Part shown: one piece after another, positions 1 to 10,300 of the stretch
Numbering within the stretch: position 1 is the stretch's first letter
Layout: every line of letters starts with the position of its first letter
Assembly: GCF_000818395.1 (NCBI RefSeq)
Contig: NZ_JWJG01000028.1
Span: 1,366,222-1,430,221, forward strand
DNA: 64,000 nt
Origin: Noviherbaspirillum autotrophicum
GTDB lineage: Bacteria; Pseudomonadota; Gammaproteobacteria; Burkholderiales; Burkholderiaceae_D
Direction of reading: 5' to 3'
Notes under the pieces: model-generated
Databases searched by the model: none
What the model was told of the DNA's origin: nothing
Seen by the model: the letters and a program-made list of their open reading frames with translations, nothing else
Translations under genes and position numbers: made by a program

Positions 1-1224
1 GTACTCGACCCGCAAGCCGTCGATCGTCACCACCTGCTGCGCGCCCGGAAAGCGCGCTTCCTTTTGCAGCTTCGCGATCAGTTCAACGTTCTCGCCCTCT
101 TCCAGCTTCAGCTGCAGTTCCGGCGTGCTCACCGATTGCGGCAAGGCATTGAGTACCGCCGACGGATCGGCCACCCGCGACAGCAATTCCAGCAGCCGCG
201 CTCCCGCATACAAGCCGTCGTCGAAGCCATACCAGCGGTCCTTGAAGAAAATATGCCCGCTCATCTCTCCGCCCAGCGGCGCGCCCGTCTCGCGCATCTT
301 CGCCTTCACCAGCGAATGCCCGGTCTTCCACATCAGCGGCACCCCGCCATGCTGTTTCACCCACGGCGCCACATGCCGCGTGCACTTGACGTCGTACAGA
401 ATCTCGCGCCCCGGATGGCGCATGAGCACGTCCTGCGCAAACAGCATCAGCTGCCGGTCCGGATAAATAATCTGCCCATCCTTAGTCACCACGCCCAGCC
501 GGTCGCCGTCACCGTCGAACGCCAGGCCTATCTCCGCATCCGTGTCCTTCAAGCAGCGGATCAAGTCCTGCAGGTTTTCCGGATGGGCCGGGTCGGGATG
601 ATGGTTGGGAAAGTTGCCGTCGACGTCGCAAAACAGTTCGCGCACCTCGCATCCCAGCGCCCGGTACAAGTCGCCGGCAAAGGCGCCGGCCACACCGTTG
701 CCGCAATCGATGGCAATCTTCATCGGCCGCGCCAGCTTCACATCGCCGGTGATGCGTTCCAGGTATTGCTGCCGGATATCGTGAGTGCGGTAGCTACCGT
801 TGCCTTGCGCAAAGTCTCCCTTGACGATCGCCTGGTACAAGCCCTGGATCGTATCGCCGTAAATGGCTTCGCCAGCCAGCACCATCTTGAAGCCGTTGTA
901 GTCGGGCGGGTTGTGGCTGCCGGTGACCATGATGCCGGACTGGGCATCGAGCACATGGGTGGCGAAGTACAGCATCGGGGTGGCGACCACGCCGAGGTCG
1001 ATCACGTCGACGCCGGCGCGTTGCAGGCCGGAGGCCAGCGCCTTGGCCAGTTCGGGGCCGGACAGGCGGCCATCGCGGCCGATGACCACCGTTTGCTCGC
1101 CCTTGATGCGGGCAGCGGTGCCGAAGGCTTGGCCGATCTGGCGGGCGATGCCGATGTCGAGCGTTTTGCCGAGAATGCCGCGGATGTCGTAGGCTTTGAA
1201 AATGGTGGGAGAGAGAGGTAACAA
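1..1224 (-). CDS. Phosphomannomutase/phosphoglucomutase, C-terminus cut by window edge
   Basis: This alpha-D-phosphohexomutase interconverts hexose 6-phosphates and 1-phosphates and so supplies sugar nucleotides for polysaccharide. Reading on the minus strand, the N-terminus continues into FKAYDIRGI, the phosphoserine loop TGSHNPPDYNG, the metal loop DGDGDRLG and the sugar-binding GGEMSGH, in the family order. About 408 codons are visible against roughly 455 usual, so about 50 C-terminal residues lie off the window. I chose a TTG start at 1224 because the protein then begins close to the usual family start. An in-frame ATG at 1290 is possible, but it sits directly against the wzc terminator T-run. 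It lies downstream of the exopolysaccharide genes on the same strand, which fits a precursor role. Identity is secure and the start is not. Confidence 0.9.
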   Translation of the reverse strand, partial: MLPLSPTIFKAYDIRGILGKTLDIGIARQIGQAFGTAARIKGEQTVVIGRDGRLSGPELAKALASGLQRAGVDVIDLGVVATPMLYFATHVLDAQSGIMVTGSHNPPDYNGFKMVLAGEAIYGDTIQGLYQAIVKGDFAQGNGSYRTHDIRQQYLERITGDVKLARPMKIAIDCGNGVAGAFAGDLYRALGCEVRELFCDVDGNFPNHHPDPAHPENLQDLIRCLKDTDAEIGLAFDGDGDRLGVVTKDGQIIYPDRQLMLFAQDVLMRHPGREILYDVKCTRHVAPWVKQHGGVPLMWKTGHSLVKAKMRETGAPLGGEMSGHIFFKDRWYGFDDGLYAGARLLELLSRVADPSAVLNALPQSVSTPELQLKLEEGENVELIAKLQKEARFPGAQQVVTIDGLRVEY

Positions 1225-1301
1225 GGTAGATTCCGCCAGACAGAATAAGACAGGAAAATCGCACTCACGACGAGCCGGCGTGGGCGCCATGCATTGAACC
1301 A

Positions 1302-1337
1302 AAGAAAAACCGAAGGCCGGATTTCCATCCGGCCTTC
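1302..1337 (-). terminator. Rho-independent terminator after the tyrosine kinase gene
   Basis: On the minus strand an 11-bp perfect stem (arms 1327-1337 and 1312-1322) with a GGAA tetraloop is followed by GG and a T-rich run at 1302-1309. It lies about 14 bp past the wzc-like stop codon, so it should end the wza-wzc transcript. Confidence 0.9.
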
Positions 1338-1350
1338 CTCATGCCAGCGC

Positions 1351-3618
1351 CTATCTGGCTCCCGAAGCTTCGATCAGCGGGACATCTCCTTCCGAAGAAC
1401 CATTGCGGTAGGTGCCATAGCCATAGCCATAACCGTAACGTCCGGGGCGCGCCTTGAGATCGTTGAACAGCACGCCCTTCGCCGCCAAGCCCGCCTGGGC
1501 CAGACGCTTCATCGATTCATTGATTTCGCCCGGCGTCGTCACGCCTGCGCGCGTCGTGATGTAGATTGCGCCGGCATGCGAGCCGATGATCAGCGTATCG
1601 GCCACGGCGAGGATCGGTGGCGCATCGACCAGCACCAAGTCATATCCGACGGACAGCTGCTCCAGCATGGCGCCGAAGCTCGGGCGCAGCAGGAGTTCGG
1701 ATGGATTCGGCGGCAAGGTTCCGGTAGAGATGAAGTCCATATTCTCGATCACGCCGTGGTGTATCACTTGCTCCGGTGTACGTGCGCCCGCAATCGCGTC
1801 CGACAATCCATCCTGGCGTCCGAAGCCGAAATACAGGTGCAGCAAGCCGTTGCGCAAGTCTGCATCGACCAGCAAGACCCGCTTGCCGGTCGCCGCCATG
1901 ATGGCCGCGAGGTTGGCCGACACGAACGACTTGCCCATTCCTGGCGTCGCGCCGGTGATCAGCACAACGTTGTTCCTGAACTGTGGCAGAGAGAATTGCA
2001 ATGCCGCACGGAAGCTGCGCAGGCTTTCAATGGCGGCGTCGGTGGAAGACACCTTGGCCAGCAGCGGAACTTTCTGCTGCCGTGCGGCGACCTGCTGATA
2101 CAACTCCTTCTGCTTCTTGCTATGCGGGATAGTGGCATAGACCGGCACACCGACCATCTTCTCCACCTGCTCCGGCGTATCGATGCCGCCATACAGTGAC
2201 TTGCGGAAGAATGCCGCCAGCACACCGAGGAACAATCCGCCCAGCACTGCCAGCGCAAGGATGACCGGACGGTTCGGCTTGATCGGCTTTTCCGGCAGCA
2301 TCGGCGCATCCACCAGGCGCACGTTGCTGACCTTCCCGACAGTGATCAAGCGCAGCTGCTGCGCCGTGTTCAGCAATGCGGTATACAGCTCGGTATTGAC
2401 CTTCACGTCGCGGGTCAGTCGCACTAGGTTCTGCTCCAGCATCGGCAGCGATTTGATGTGTTCCTGCATGCCGTTGATTTCGGCATTGATTTCCTTGAGC
2501 TGGCTGTCGAGGCCCTGCACCAGCGGATGATCGGGCGTGAATCGCGTCAGCAGCTCCAGCCGCTTTTGCTGAAGCTCCATCTTCTTGATCTTCGCATTCG
2601 ACTGCTGCTGCAGCGTCAGTTTGGATTCTTCACTCAGGTCGACGGTACCATTACTGTTGCGAAATGCGTTGTACTTCGCTTCAGCCTGTTCCAGCTGCTG
2701 CTTGAGTTCCGGCAGCTGCTTGTTCAGGTAGGCCAGTGATTTTTCTGCTTCCTCCGTCTTGCGCGCGGCGTTCTGCTTCACGTATTCCTTGCTGATCTCG
2801 GTCAGCACTCCGTGAATCATTTTCGGATCCGATCCCTGCAGGGTGGCGGCAATGATTCCGGACTGCTTGCCGCCCTGCTCGTTGACGGTCAGGGAATTCT
2901 GTATACCTTCGATGGTGGCCAGGCGCGAGCTGCGATTGAGCAGGAATTGCGTGCCGGGCTTGCCCTGAAGCCGGTCGACGCGCAATTCGATGGCGCCCTT
3001 GTCGGTATCGACGCTGACCGGCTGGCCCACCTTGCCCTTGAATTCGACGCCCAGGTCCTTCTGCATGACACGGAACTGCCCGTCGTTTTCGGCAGTCAGG
3101 ACAAACTCGCGGTTCAAGAAGGAGTCGGGCACGTTAAATACGGCCACGTCGATTTTTTCCGCGCCCCATGCATAGCCGCCGTATCCCAGCAAACCCGGCG
3201 TCGACAACTGCCTGTTATAGCCGGACAGCCAGGAGCCGATCAGGGGGAAGCGCTTCGGCTCGGCGCTGATGTACAGGCGCAGATTGTCGATGGCGCGCGA
3301 GACGACCAGGCGGGAACGGACCAGCTCCATCTCGGAGGGCGCCGCGGTTTTCACGTCGAACATCGAGGACAAGTCGCCCAGGATGTTTTTCGATTCTTTC
3401 TGACTTTCTTCCTCGACATGAATCAACATGTTCGCTTCGTATACCGGCTTGGCCAGGAACGCATAGCTGGCACCAAGCAGGGTCACGACAAACGCAATAC
3501 TGGCAATCAGCCAGCGGTTTTCCCACAGGATGTCGAAGTAAGTTGCCATCCCGATTTCTTCATCATCGTGGCGTATGCTCGGCGGCCCGGATAACAGGGG
3601 TATGGATTGATTCGTCAT
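1351..3618 (-). CDS. Wzc-like polysaccharide co-polymerase with BY-kinase domain
   Basis: This inner-membrane protein of 755 residues drives exopolysaccharide chain polymerisation and export. The order is a cytoplasmic N-terminus, a first membrane segment near residues 36-57, a long periplasmic Wzz region with coiled-coil stretches, and a second membrane segment near 452-475. A cytoplasmic bacterial tyrosine kinase domain follows. Walker A reads GATPGMGKS near 555-563 and Walker A' reads LLVDADLR. The C-terminal tail carries a tyrosine cluster (YGYGYGYGTY, about 726-736), the expected autophosphorylation site. It lies 139 bp downstream of the wza-like gene, which it would partner. No Wzb-type phosphatase gene lies between them, unlike enterobacterial wza-wzb-wzc. 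Confidence 0.93.
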   Translation of the reverse strand: MTNQSIPLLSGPPSIRHDDEEIGMATYFDILWENRWLIASIAFVVTLLGASYAFLAKPVYEANMLIHVEEESQKESKNILGDLSSMFDVKTAAPSEMELVRSRLVVSRAIDNLRLYISAEPKRFPLIGSWLSGYNRQLSTPGLLGYGGYAWGAEKIDVAVFNVPDSFLNREFVLTAENDGQFRVMQKDLGVEFKGKVGQPVSVDTDKGAIELRVDRLQGKPGTQFLLNRSSRLATIEGIQNSLTVNEQGGKQSGIIAATLQGSDPKMIHGVLTEISKEYVKQNAARKTEEAEKSLAYLNKQLPELKQQLEQAEAKYNAFRNSNGTVDLSEESKLTLQQQSNAKIKKMELQQKRLELLTRFTPDHPLVQGLDSQLKEINAEINGMQEHIKSLPMLEQNLVRLTRDVKVNTELYTALLNTAQQLRLITVGKVSNVRLVDAPMLPEKPIKPNRPVILALAVLGGLFLGVLAAFFRKSLYGGIDTPEQVEKMVGVPVYATIPHSKKQKELYQQVAARQQKVPLLAKVSSTDAAIESLRSFRAALQFSLPQFRNNVVLITGATPGMGKSFVSANLAAIMAATGKRVLLVDADLRNGLLHLYFGFGRQDGLSDAIAGARTPEQVIHHGVIENMDFISTGTLPPNPSELLLRPSFGAMLEQLSVGYDLVLVDAPPILAVADTLIIGSHAGAIYITTRAGVTTPGEINESMKRLAQAGLAAKGVLFNDLKARPGRYGYGYGYGTYRNGSSEGDVPLIEASGAR

Positions 3619-3757
3619 AGGTTTATCTGAAAGAAGTTAAAACATGCATAGACTGTCGCCGGATGATCCACGCTGCCCGCTACAGCGCTACACCGCCCGA
3701 TGTCCATGCCTGGAAGACGCCGGGCAAATGCAGCGCATGTCGCTCAGAGCTAAGCCA

Positions 3758-4930
3758 TTACTTGTTGGTAGCCGGCGTGACCGCGCCGACCGCGCCGGAT
3801 AACGCGCTCGGGAGTATCAGGCTGATCGCGCGATGCCAGTTCGCCAGCGGCGTGGCGGCCACATAAACGACATCCTTCGGACTCAGCTCGAAGTTTTCCG
3901 CCATTGCCAGCGCACCCGGCGAGCGCCCATCAAGCTGATAGACAATCTGGTCGGTCCCCGATCTGCGAATGACGTAGATCTGGCTGCCATCACCGCTGAG
4001 CGGATTGACGCCGCCCGACTCGCCCAATGCCTCGTTGAGCGTCAGGCGTCCGTTATGCATCGGCAGGGCTCGCGGGCTTACGACCTCTCCCGACACGAAC
4101 ACCTTGCTTTCGTCGCGCGAGCGCACGCGCACCACGTCGCCGTCCTGCAGCATGATGGTCGACGGGTTGACGCCGCGCTGAACAAGCTGCGGCAGGTTCA
4201 CCTGATAGTTGACGCCGCCGCGGTTGACGACCACCTGGCTCTGGTCGCCGGTCGGCAGCACGCCGCCGGCCCGGTTGATTGCTTCCACGAGGGTCATCGG
4301 AATATCGTTGATCGCCTGCAGGCCGGGCGTTTTGACTTCGCCATCGACGTACACGCGCTTGCTGCGATAGGACTGCACGCGCAGCGTGACCTTCGGATTG
4401 CGCAGGTAGCGCGACAGCTTGGTGCTCAGCAGATGGGCCGCCTGATCCTGTGTCATCCCGGAGACCTTCAACGTGCCGGCGTAGGGAAACTGGATGGTCC
4501 CGTCATGGTCGACCATGAATCCGGCTGGAGGCGCGGTGGTCGCGGCCACAGCGGCATCCGCGCCGACACCGCCATAACCCACCGCCGCGACCGTGGCGCT
4601 GCTGGACAATTCAGGATGGTCCCACACAACAATCGACAGCACGTCGCCGCTGTCGATCTTGTATGCCACCGGCTTTGCAATCAGTGCACTGATATCCTGC
4701 GTCACCTGCTTTTCGCGCAGTTGCTTTTCAGTCTTAACGAGTTGCACGGTGATCGGCTTCAGCACCGCATTGGCATTTTCGCCGTTGCCTGCCGTGGCAG
4801 AACCGGTGGCATCGCTGCTTGCCCGCTGATCGAAATGCATGCCTGGGGCGGCTGACGTGCAAGCCGCAATCAGTGGAATGGCTGCAACCACACTCCATCG
4901 TTTCAGGGACGCGTTGAAATACAAATGCAT
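3758..4930 (-). CDS. Wza-like outer-membrane polysaccharide export lipoprotein
   Basis: This protein forms the outer-membrane channel for exopolysaccharide. The chosen start (ATG at 4930, 390 residues) gives a basic n-region, a hydrophobic stretch and a lipobox ending IAACTS, so it is probably lipidated. An upstream in-frame ATG at 4945 is possible. A Poly_export domain (YKIDSGDVLSIVVWDHPEL) is followed by SLBB repeats (KRVYVDGEVKTPG and KVFVSGEVVSP). The protein is first in the minus operon with the Wzc-like kinase, and the 565 bp upstream are gene-free and hold a candidate operator. Function is inferred from family and pairing. Confidence 0.92.
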   Translation of the reverse strand: MHLYFNASLKRWSVVAAIPLIAACTSAAPGMHFDQRASSDATGSATAGNGENANAVLKPITVQLVKTEKQLREKQVTQDISALIAKPVAYKIDSGDVLSIVVWDHPELSSSATVAAVGYGGVGADAAVAATTAPPAGFMVDHDGTIQFPYAGTLKVSGMTQDQAAHLLSTKLSRYLRNPKVTLRVQSYRSKRVYVDGEVKTPGLQAINDIPMTLVEAINRAGGVLPTGDQSQVVVNRGGVNYQVNLPQLVQRGVNPSTIMLQDGDVVRVRSRDESKVFVSGEVVSPRALPMHNGRLTLNEALGESGGVNPLSGDGSQIYVIRRSGTDQIVYQLDGRSPGALAMAENFELSPKDVVYVAATPLANWHRAISLILPSALSGAVGAVTPATNK

Positions 4931-5495
4931 ATGATTACCCCACATGATTAGTACGAACTTGCCGGACGATTGGCTGCACAAGCAGTGTGCAAGAAGGCCT
5001 GGTCGGAATACGTCCACAATTTGGCGGACTGCATGTCAAAGAAGTGAACGTGGATTCGGGATAGACGTTGCGCGACTCCTCTTGATGAACGGAACCGGTC
5101 TCGTTTCAGGTGTCCTGCCCGGAGTGACACTGACTCTGCGTTCCAATTGCCTCACAACTTTCGGCGACTTAATTGATGTTCAACTCTACTTTTCCACTCG
5201 TTGTCTGTTTTGACACGTATCAACGCACAACACGAATGGATTTTTGCCTCTGCGGATGCGTTGTTTTGAACGCGCAGACTGCATGTCATGAAGTTTCGCG
5301 AAGGAATAATTACGCTTCACGACATGCGATTTGCCGCACCGAATTGACGAGGTGCGCTGCATTTCGCAACTGCCGCAGGGACAATAGGAATGTAGCCCGT
5401 GATGCCAGGAGACGGCTTGCGGAAAAGCACGGTCACGGTCGTGCATCTTTAATGCAGATTAAACCGGCACACTGAAGGCCGAAGGCGGGAGAAGA
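4931..5495. other. Gene-free regulatory region upstream of exopolysaccharide genes
   Basis: These 565 bp lie between the Wza-like start and the stop of the FtsX-like permease, both on the minus strand. No credible protein is seen on either strand. The tract is less GC-rich than its flanks and contains the long inverted repeat at 5281-5327. It probably holds the promoter of the export operon, but I could not place -10 and -35 elements with confidence. Confidence 0.6.
5281..5327. promoter_or_regulatory. Long inverted repeat upstream of wza-like gene
   Basis: The arms GCATGTCATGAAG (5281-5293) and CTTCACGACATGC (5315-5327) are inverted copies with one mismatch in 13, separated by 21 bp that include the palindrome TTCGCGAA. 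A further partial copy (GCATGTCAAAGAAG) begins near 5032. Dyads of this size upstream of an exopolysaccharide operon are typical of operators, but the regulator is unknown. Confidence 0.5.
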
Positions 5496-7997
5496 TCAGT
5501 TGCCGCGCAAGGATTGCAGCGGGGGCTGGCGCAAGACATTGCGCAATCCGGCCCAGCCGCCGATAAACGCGCAGATCGCCCCGACGGCGAGGCCGATCAG
5601 CCAGACCACCGGACTGAAGCGCCACTCGAAGTTGAAGACATATTGCGCCAGCACCCATCCCACAACGGCAGCGCCGGTCGCGGCGAGCAGCCCGGCCAGG
5701 CTGCCAACAAGCGCAAACTCGATCCACTGCGCCTGCGATAACTGCCCGCGCGTGGCGCCCAGCGCGCGCAGCAAGGCCGCTTCGCGGATCCGCTCGTCCT
5801 GTGAACCGGCCAGCGCCGCGTACAGCACCAGCACGCCGGACGCCAGCGTGAACAGGAACAGGAACTCGACAGCGGCAATCACCTGGTCGAGTACGGCCTG
5901 CAGCTGCCGGATCACGCTGCCCACATCGATCACGGTCAAATTCGGAAAGTCGCGCGTCAGGGAATGGATGACGGCCGATTTCGATTGCGGCAGATGGAAT
6001 GCGGTGATCCATGTCTGCGGCATGTTCTCCATCAGTTTAGGATTGAGGATCACGAAAAAATTCACCCGCATCGAACCCCATTCCAGCTTGCGCAGACTGG
6101 TCACGGTAGCCTCGACCTGCTGGCCCGCGATATCGAAGCGCAACCGGTCGCGCAGCTTCAGATTCAGCGTTTTTGCCAAGCCTTCCTCGACCGATGCTTG
6201 CGCGCCGCTGTCGTCAAGCCAGCGTCCGGCCACGATCTCGTTTTGCGGCGGCAGCGCGCGCATCGTCGACAGGTTGAACTCGCGGTCGACCAGGCGCTTG
6301 GCGCGCTCTTCGACGTAGGTCTGGCCCGTGATCGGCGTGCCGTTCACCTGGATCAGGCGGCCACGAATCATCGGGTACAGCAGCGGATCCGCGATGCCCG
6401 CCTGCGCCAGGCGGTGCGCGATCTCGTCCCTCTGCTCCGGCTGGATATTGATCACGAAACGGTTCGGCGCGTCCGGTGGCGTCGACTGGCGCCATGCAGC
6501 CAGCAGATCGCCGCGAATGACCGTCAGCAGCAGCAAGGCCATCAACCCCAGCGACAGCGCCACGATTTGCACCACCGTGGCGCCGGTACGGCGCTGCAAT
6601 GCAGTGACGGCAAAACGCCAGCTTGGATGGGCGATGCGCGAACGCAGCGCGCGCAGCGATTTCACGCCCAGCCACCCGATCAGCGCGAACACGGCAAACC
6701 CGCCGAGAAAACCGCCGGCCGTCAGCAAGCCAAGCTGTGGCGCGCCGGATTGCCACAGCAGCAGGCCGACAAATGCGCCCAGTCCCAGCACATAGGTCGC
6801 CAGCGTCACCGGTTGCGGCGCGTCCTGCTCGCGTCGAATGACACGGTTGTGCGGCACGTTGCGCAGCTGCAGGATCGGCGGTATTGCAAACCCGATCAGC
6901 AGCAGCATCCCGGCCGCTAGCCCCTGCACGGCTGGCGTGAAGGTGGCCGGGGGAAGCTGGCGGCTCACCAGCGAGCCGAGCCATTCCAGCAGCACGAAGT
7001 GCGCGCCGAAGCCGAGCGCGATGCCCAGCAGGCCGCCGGCCAGGCCGACCATGCAAAATTCGCTCAGGTACATCAGCGTCACCTGGTTTTGCGTCATTCC
7101 GAGGCAGCGCAGCATCGCGCACGCATCCAGGTGGCGCAACATGAAGCGGCGTGCCGCCATCGCCACGGCAACCGCTGCCAGCATCGCGGACAGCAAGCCG
7201 ACCAGCGACAGGAACTGTTCGGCGCGGTCCAGCGTGGCCCGCATCTCGGGGCGGCCGGATTCGAGCGATTCGAGGCGCACGCCCTTCACGTTGGCGCGCG
7301 CGATTTCTTTCTGCAGCCAGCGCCGGAACGAGGCGACCTGCGCCGGATCACCGGCAGCAAGCAACCGGTAGGTCACGCGCGATCCGTTCTGAATCAGATT
7401 GGTTGCCTGCAAGTCGGACAAGCGCAGCATCACGCGTGGCGCAAAATTCATGAACGACGCTCCGTGGTCGGGCTCGAGCGAGATTACGTTGACAATACGA
7501 AAAACAGCATCCCCCAACTGCAACGCATCACCGACGTTCACGCCGAGAGCCGACAGGATATTTTGGTCCACCCAAACCGTGCCCGGGGCAGGAATGTCAC
7601 GCACCTCGACTTCTGCCCCGTCCTTTCCGGTTGCCAGCGTCAGCTTTCCGCGTAGCGGATAGCCAAGCGACACCGCCTTGATAGACGCCAGCTGCGACAC
7701 AGCCTGCTCCCCCTCCCCTGCTATGGCCATGCTGGGGAAAGCGACCGTCTCGGCCAGTTGCAATCCGTGCCGCTGCGCCTGCGCACGCCATGCCGGATCG
7801 ACCGGCTGATCGGCATTGATGACCAGATCGGCACCCAGCAGCTGGTTTGCGTCGCGATTGAGCCCGGCACGCATGCGGTCGACGAAAAAGCCGACCGACG
7901 AAAGCGATGCCACAGCGACGACCAGCGCGACCAGCAGGAATCGCAATTCGCCGGCGCGCCAGTCGCGCCGCGTCATTCGCAATGATTGCAGCAGCAT
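5496..7997 (-). CDS. FtsX-family ABC transporter permease (YbbP-like)
   Basis: This is an 833-residue inner-membrane permease of the large MacB/FtsX type. It has an N-terminal membrane helix (about 20-40), a periplasmic domain, a block of helices in the middle (about 255-480), a second periplasmic domain and three C-terminal helices. Two FtsX domains are recognisable (around LLSAMLAAVAVAMAARR and FLFLFTLASGVLVLYAAL). Relatives such as YbbP act with an ATPase (YbbA) in export or lipid-related transport. Here no ATPase gene is adjacent: the next gene upstream is DUF4126, 33 bp away. The ATPase may be encoded elsewhere. Family assignment is firm and the substrate unknown. Confidence 0.88.
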   Translation of the reverse strand: MLLQSLRMTRRDWRAGELRFLLVALVVAVASLSSVGFFVDRMRAGLNRDANQLLGADLVINADQPVDPAWRAQAQRHGLQLAETVAFPSMAIAGEGEQAVSQLASIKAVSLGYPLRGKLTLATGKDGAEVEVRDIPAPGTVWVDQNILSALGVNVGDALQLGDAVFRIVNVISLEPDHGASFMNFAPRVMLRLSDLQATNLIQNGSRVTYRLLAAGDPAQVASFRRWLQKEIARANVKGVRLESLESGRPEMRATLDRAEQFLSLVGLLSAMLAAVAVAMAARRFMLRHLDACAMLRCLGMTQNQVTLMYLSEFCMVGLAGGLLGIALGFGAHFVLLEWLGSLVSRQLPPATFTPAVQGLAAGMLLLIGFAIPPILQLRNVPHNRVIRREQDAPQPVTLATYVLGLGAFVGLLLWQSGAPQLGLLTAGGFLGGFAVFALIGWLGVKSLRALRSRIAHPSWRFAVTALQRRTGATVVQIVALSLGLMALLLLTVIRGDLLAAWRQSTPPDAPNRFVINIQPEQRDEIAHRLAQAGIADPLLYPMIRGRLIQVNGTPITGQTYVEERAKRLVDREFNLSTMRALPPQNEIVAGRWLDDSGAQASVEEGLAKTLNLKLRDRLRFDIAGQQVEATVTSLRKLEWGSMRVNFFVILNPKLMENMPQTWITAFHLPQSKSAVIHSLTRDFPNLTVIDVGSVIRQLQAVLDQVIAAVEFLFLFTLASGVLVLYAALAGSQDERIREAALLRALGATRGQLSQAQWIEFALVGSLAGLLAATGAAVVGWVLAQYVFNFEWRFSPVVWLIGLAVGAICAFIGGWAGLRNVLRQPPLQSLRGN

Positions 7998-8030
7998 GGG
8001 ATGTGTTTTCTTTCTTATTGGGGCGGCGCA

Positions 8031-8615
8031 CTATGCGCTCAGCCTTCGGAACAGCCATCGCAGTCCGCGCCACAATTTGGGCAGCAGCCACAATGCGACA
8101 AGGAAGAATACCGCAAGAAATGAAATCAAGATCCAGGGATGAAAAAACGCCGCCCACAGTCCGCCAGCCACCCCCACATCCTCCACTACCGACGCGGTCC
8201 AGTTGGAAAACGGCTCGGGCGAGGTATTGATCAGCACGCGGCTGCCCGCCTTTGTGGCGTGTGCGCCGGCGGCGAGCGTTCCTCCCAGCAGCGCCGCGGC
8301 GGCCGTCCATTCCGGCGCCATGTGGCCGAGCGTGGCGGCACCAAGAATCGCGCCGGCGGGAATGCGGATAAAGGTATGGATCGCATCCCAGGCCGAATCG
8401 ACGCCGGGCACCTTATCGGCCAGGAATTCAACGACCAGGAGGGTGCCGGTAACCGTCATGACCCAGGGCGATTGCAGCGTCTGCAGCGCTGGGGGCAGAT
8501 CGAGCCATCCGGCACGCCCCAGCCAGCCGGCAGCAAACAGCGTCATGTAGAGCCGGATGCCGCTGGCCCAGGACAGGCCGCCGGCCAGCGCCGCGGCGGA
8601 CAATGGATCAGCCAT
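8031..8615 (-). CDS. DUF4126 family membrane protein
   Basis: This 194-residue hydrophobic protein starts MADPLSAAALAGGLSWASGIRLY, the conserved beginning of the DUF4126 family. Several membrane segments are visible (around 5-35, 52-65, 90-120 and 150-185), and the C-terminus is basic (LWRGLRWLFRR). The family has no established function that I know of. It lies 33 bp upstream of the FtsX-like permease on the same strand and may be cotranscribed with it. Confidence 0.85.
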   Translation of the reverse strand: MADPLSAAALAGGLSWASGIRLYMTLFAAGWLGRAGWLDLPPALQTLQSPWVMTVTGTLLVVEFLADKVPGVDSAWDAIHTFIRIPAGAILGAATLGHMAPEWTAAAALLGGTLAAGAHATKAGSRVLINTSPEPFSNWTASVVEDVGVAGGLWAAFFHPWILISFLAVFFLVALWLLPKLWRGLRWLFRRLSA

Positions 8616-8732
8616 GGGACGGCATGTCCGGCAAGCCCAGCGTCACGGGAAGTGCGGCGTCCTGCATCATGGTTCTCCCGTCAATACCCTATGCTGCAGC
8701 GCTAAGGGCGAAGGCTGGCCAGACCGAATGCG

Positions 8733-9758
<1,026 letters not shown>

Positions 9759-9824
9759 CTATACGTGATGCGCCAAATGCTGGAATTGTACGATCAACAG
9801 CACGGCAGCGGCATCACCGCACCC

Positions 9825-9853
9825 AAAGAAAAAAGGCGTGCGCGGGCACCACC
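9825..9853 (-). terminator. Terminator after the DksA-like gene
   Basis: On the minus strand a GC-rich hairpin (GGTGGTGC, loop CCGC, GCACGCC, with one bulge) is followed by TTTTTTCTTT. It begins 7 bp after the stop of the DksA-like gene. Confidence 0.7.
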
Positions 9854-9859
9854 CGGCCT

Positions 9860-10252
9860 TCACATCGTATTGCCACGCATCGCATCGCCGTGGGTTTTTT
9901 CGTAGTGCTCCTGGCAAGGCGCACAACGGTCCGCCGTCGGCTGCACTTTCAGCCGTTCATAGGGAATCTCCGCTTCGCAGCTCACGCACACGCCGTACAC
10001 ATCGTTTTCCATGCGCTGCCGCGCCGCCTCGACCGCCCGCAGTTCAGTCAGGTCGCGCGTCACTGCGGCATTGCCGAGGTCAACAGCAAGGTTGGCGAAA
10101 GACGAGTCGCCCGGATCCGGAATTTCAGTCGCCACATCCATGTACTCGTCTTTCTCGTTGACCTCGCGCAGCAGGTCGGCGCGCAACGCCCGTTCGCGCT
10201 CATCCAGCAACTGCTTCAGATGGGCGAGTTGTTCGTCACTCAAATACGCCAT
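9860..10252 (-). CDS. TraR/DksA family zinc finger protein
   Basis: This 130-residue protein has a charged, helical N-terminal half like the DksA coiled coil and a C-terminal C4 zinc finger (CVSCEAEIP then CAPCQEHYE). Proteins of this family enter the RNA polymerase secondary channel and adjust transcription, often with ppGpp. It is shorter than E. coli DksA (151 residues) and the coil tip reads DPGDSS rather than the DksA form. I therefore call it a DksA-like paralogue, not DksA itself. It stands alone between the deaminase and dehydrogenase genes, with its own terminator. Confidence 0.88.
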   Translation of the reverse strand: MAYLSDEQLAHLKQLLDERERALRADLLREVNEKDEYMDVATEIPDPGDSSFANLAVDLGNAAVTRDLTELRAVEAARQRMENDVYGVCVSCEAEIPYERLKVQPTADRCAPCQEHYEKTHGDAMRGNTM

Positions 10253-10300
10253 GTCATGCCTCCCGAAAAATAAGATGAAACGCCGGCTTCCGCCCTGATT

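Noticed and set aside
64-1221. A 385-codon plus-strand open frame at the left edge
   Set aside because: It is antisense to the phosphomannomutase/phosphoglucomutase, whose catalytic motifs are plain on the minus strand.
3833-4855. A 340-codon plus-strand open frame opposite the Wza-like gene
   Set aside because: It is antisense to a gene with lipobox and export domains and shows no family motif.
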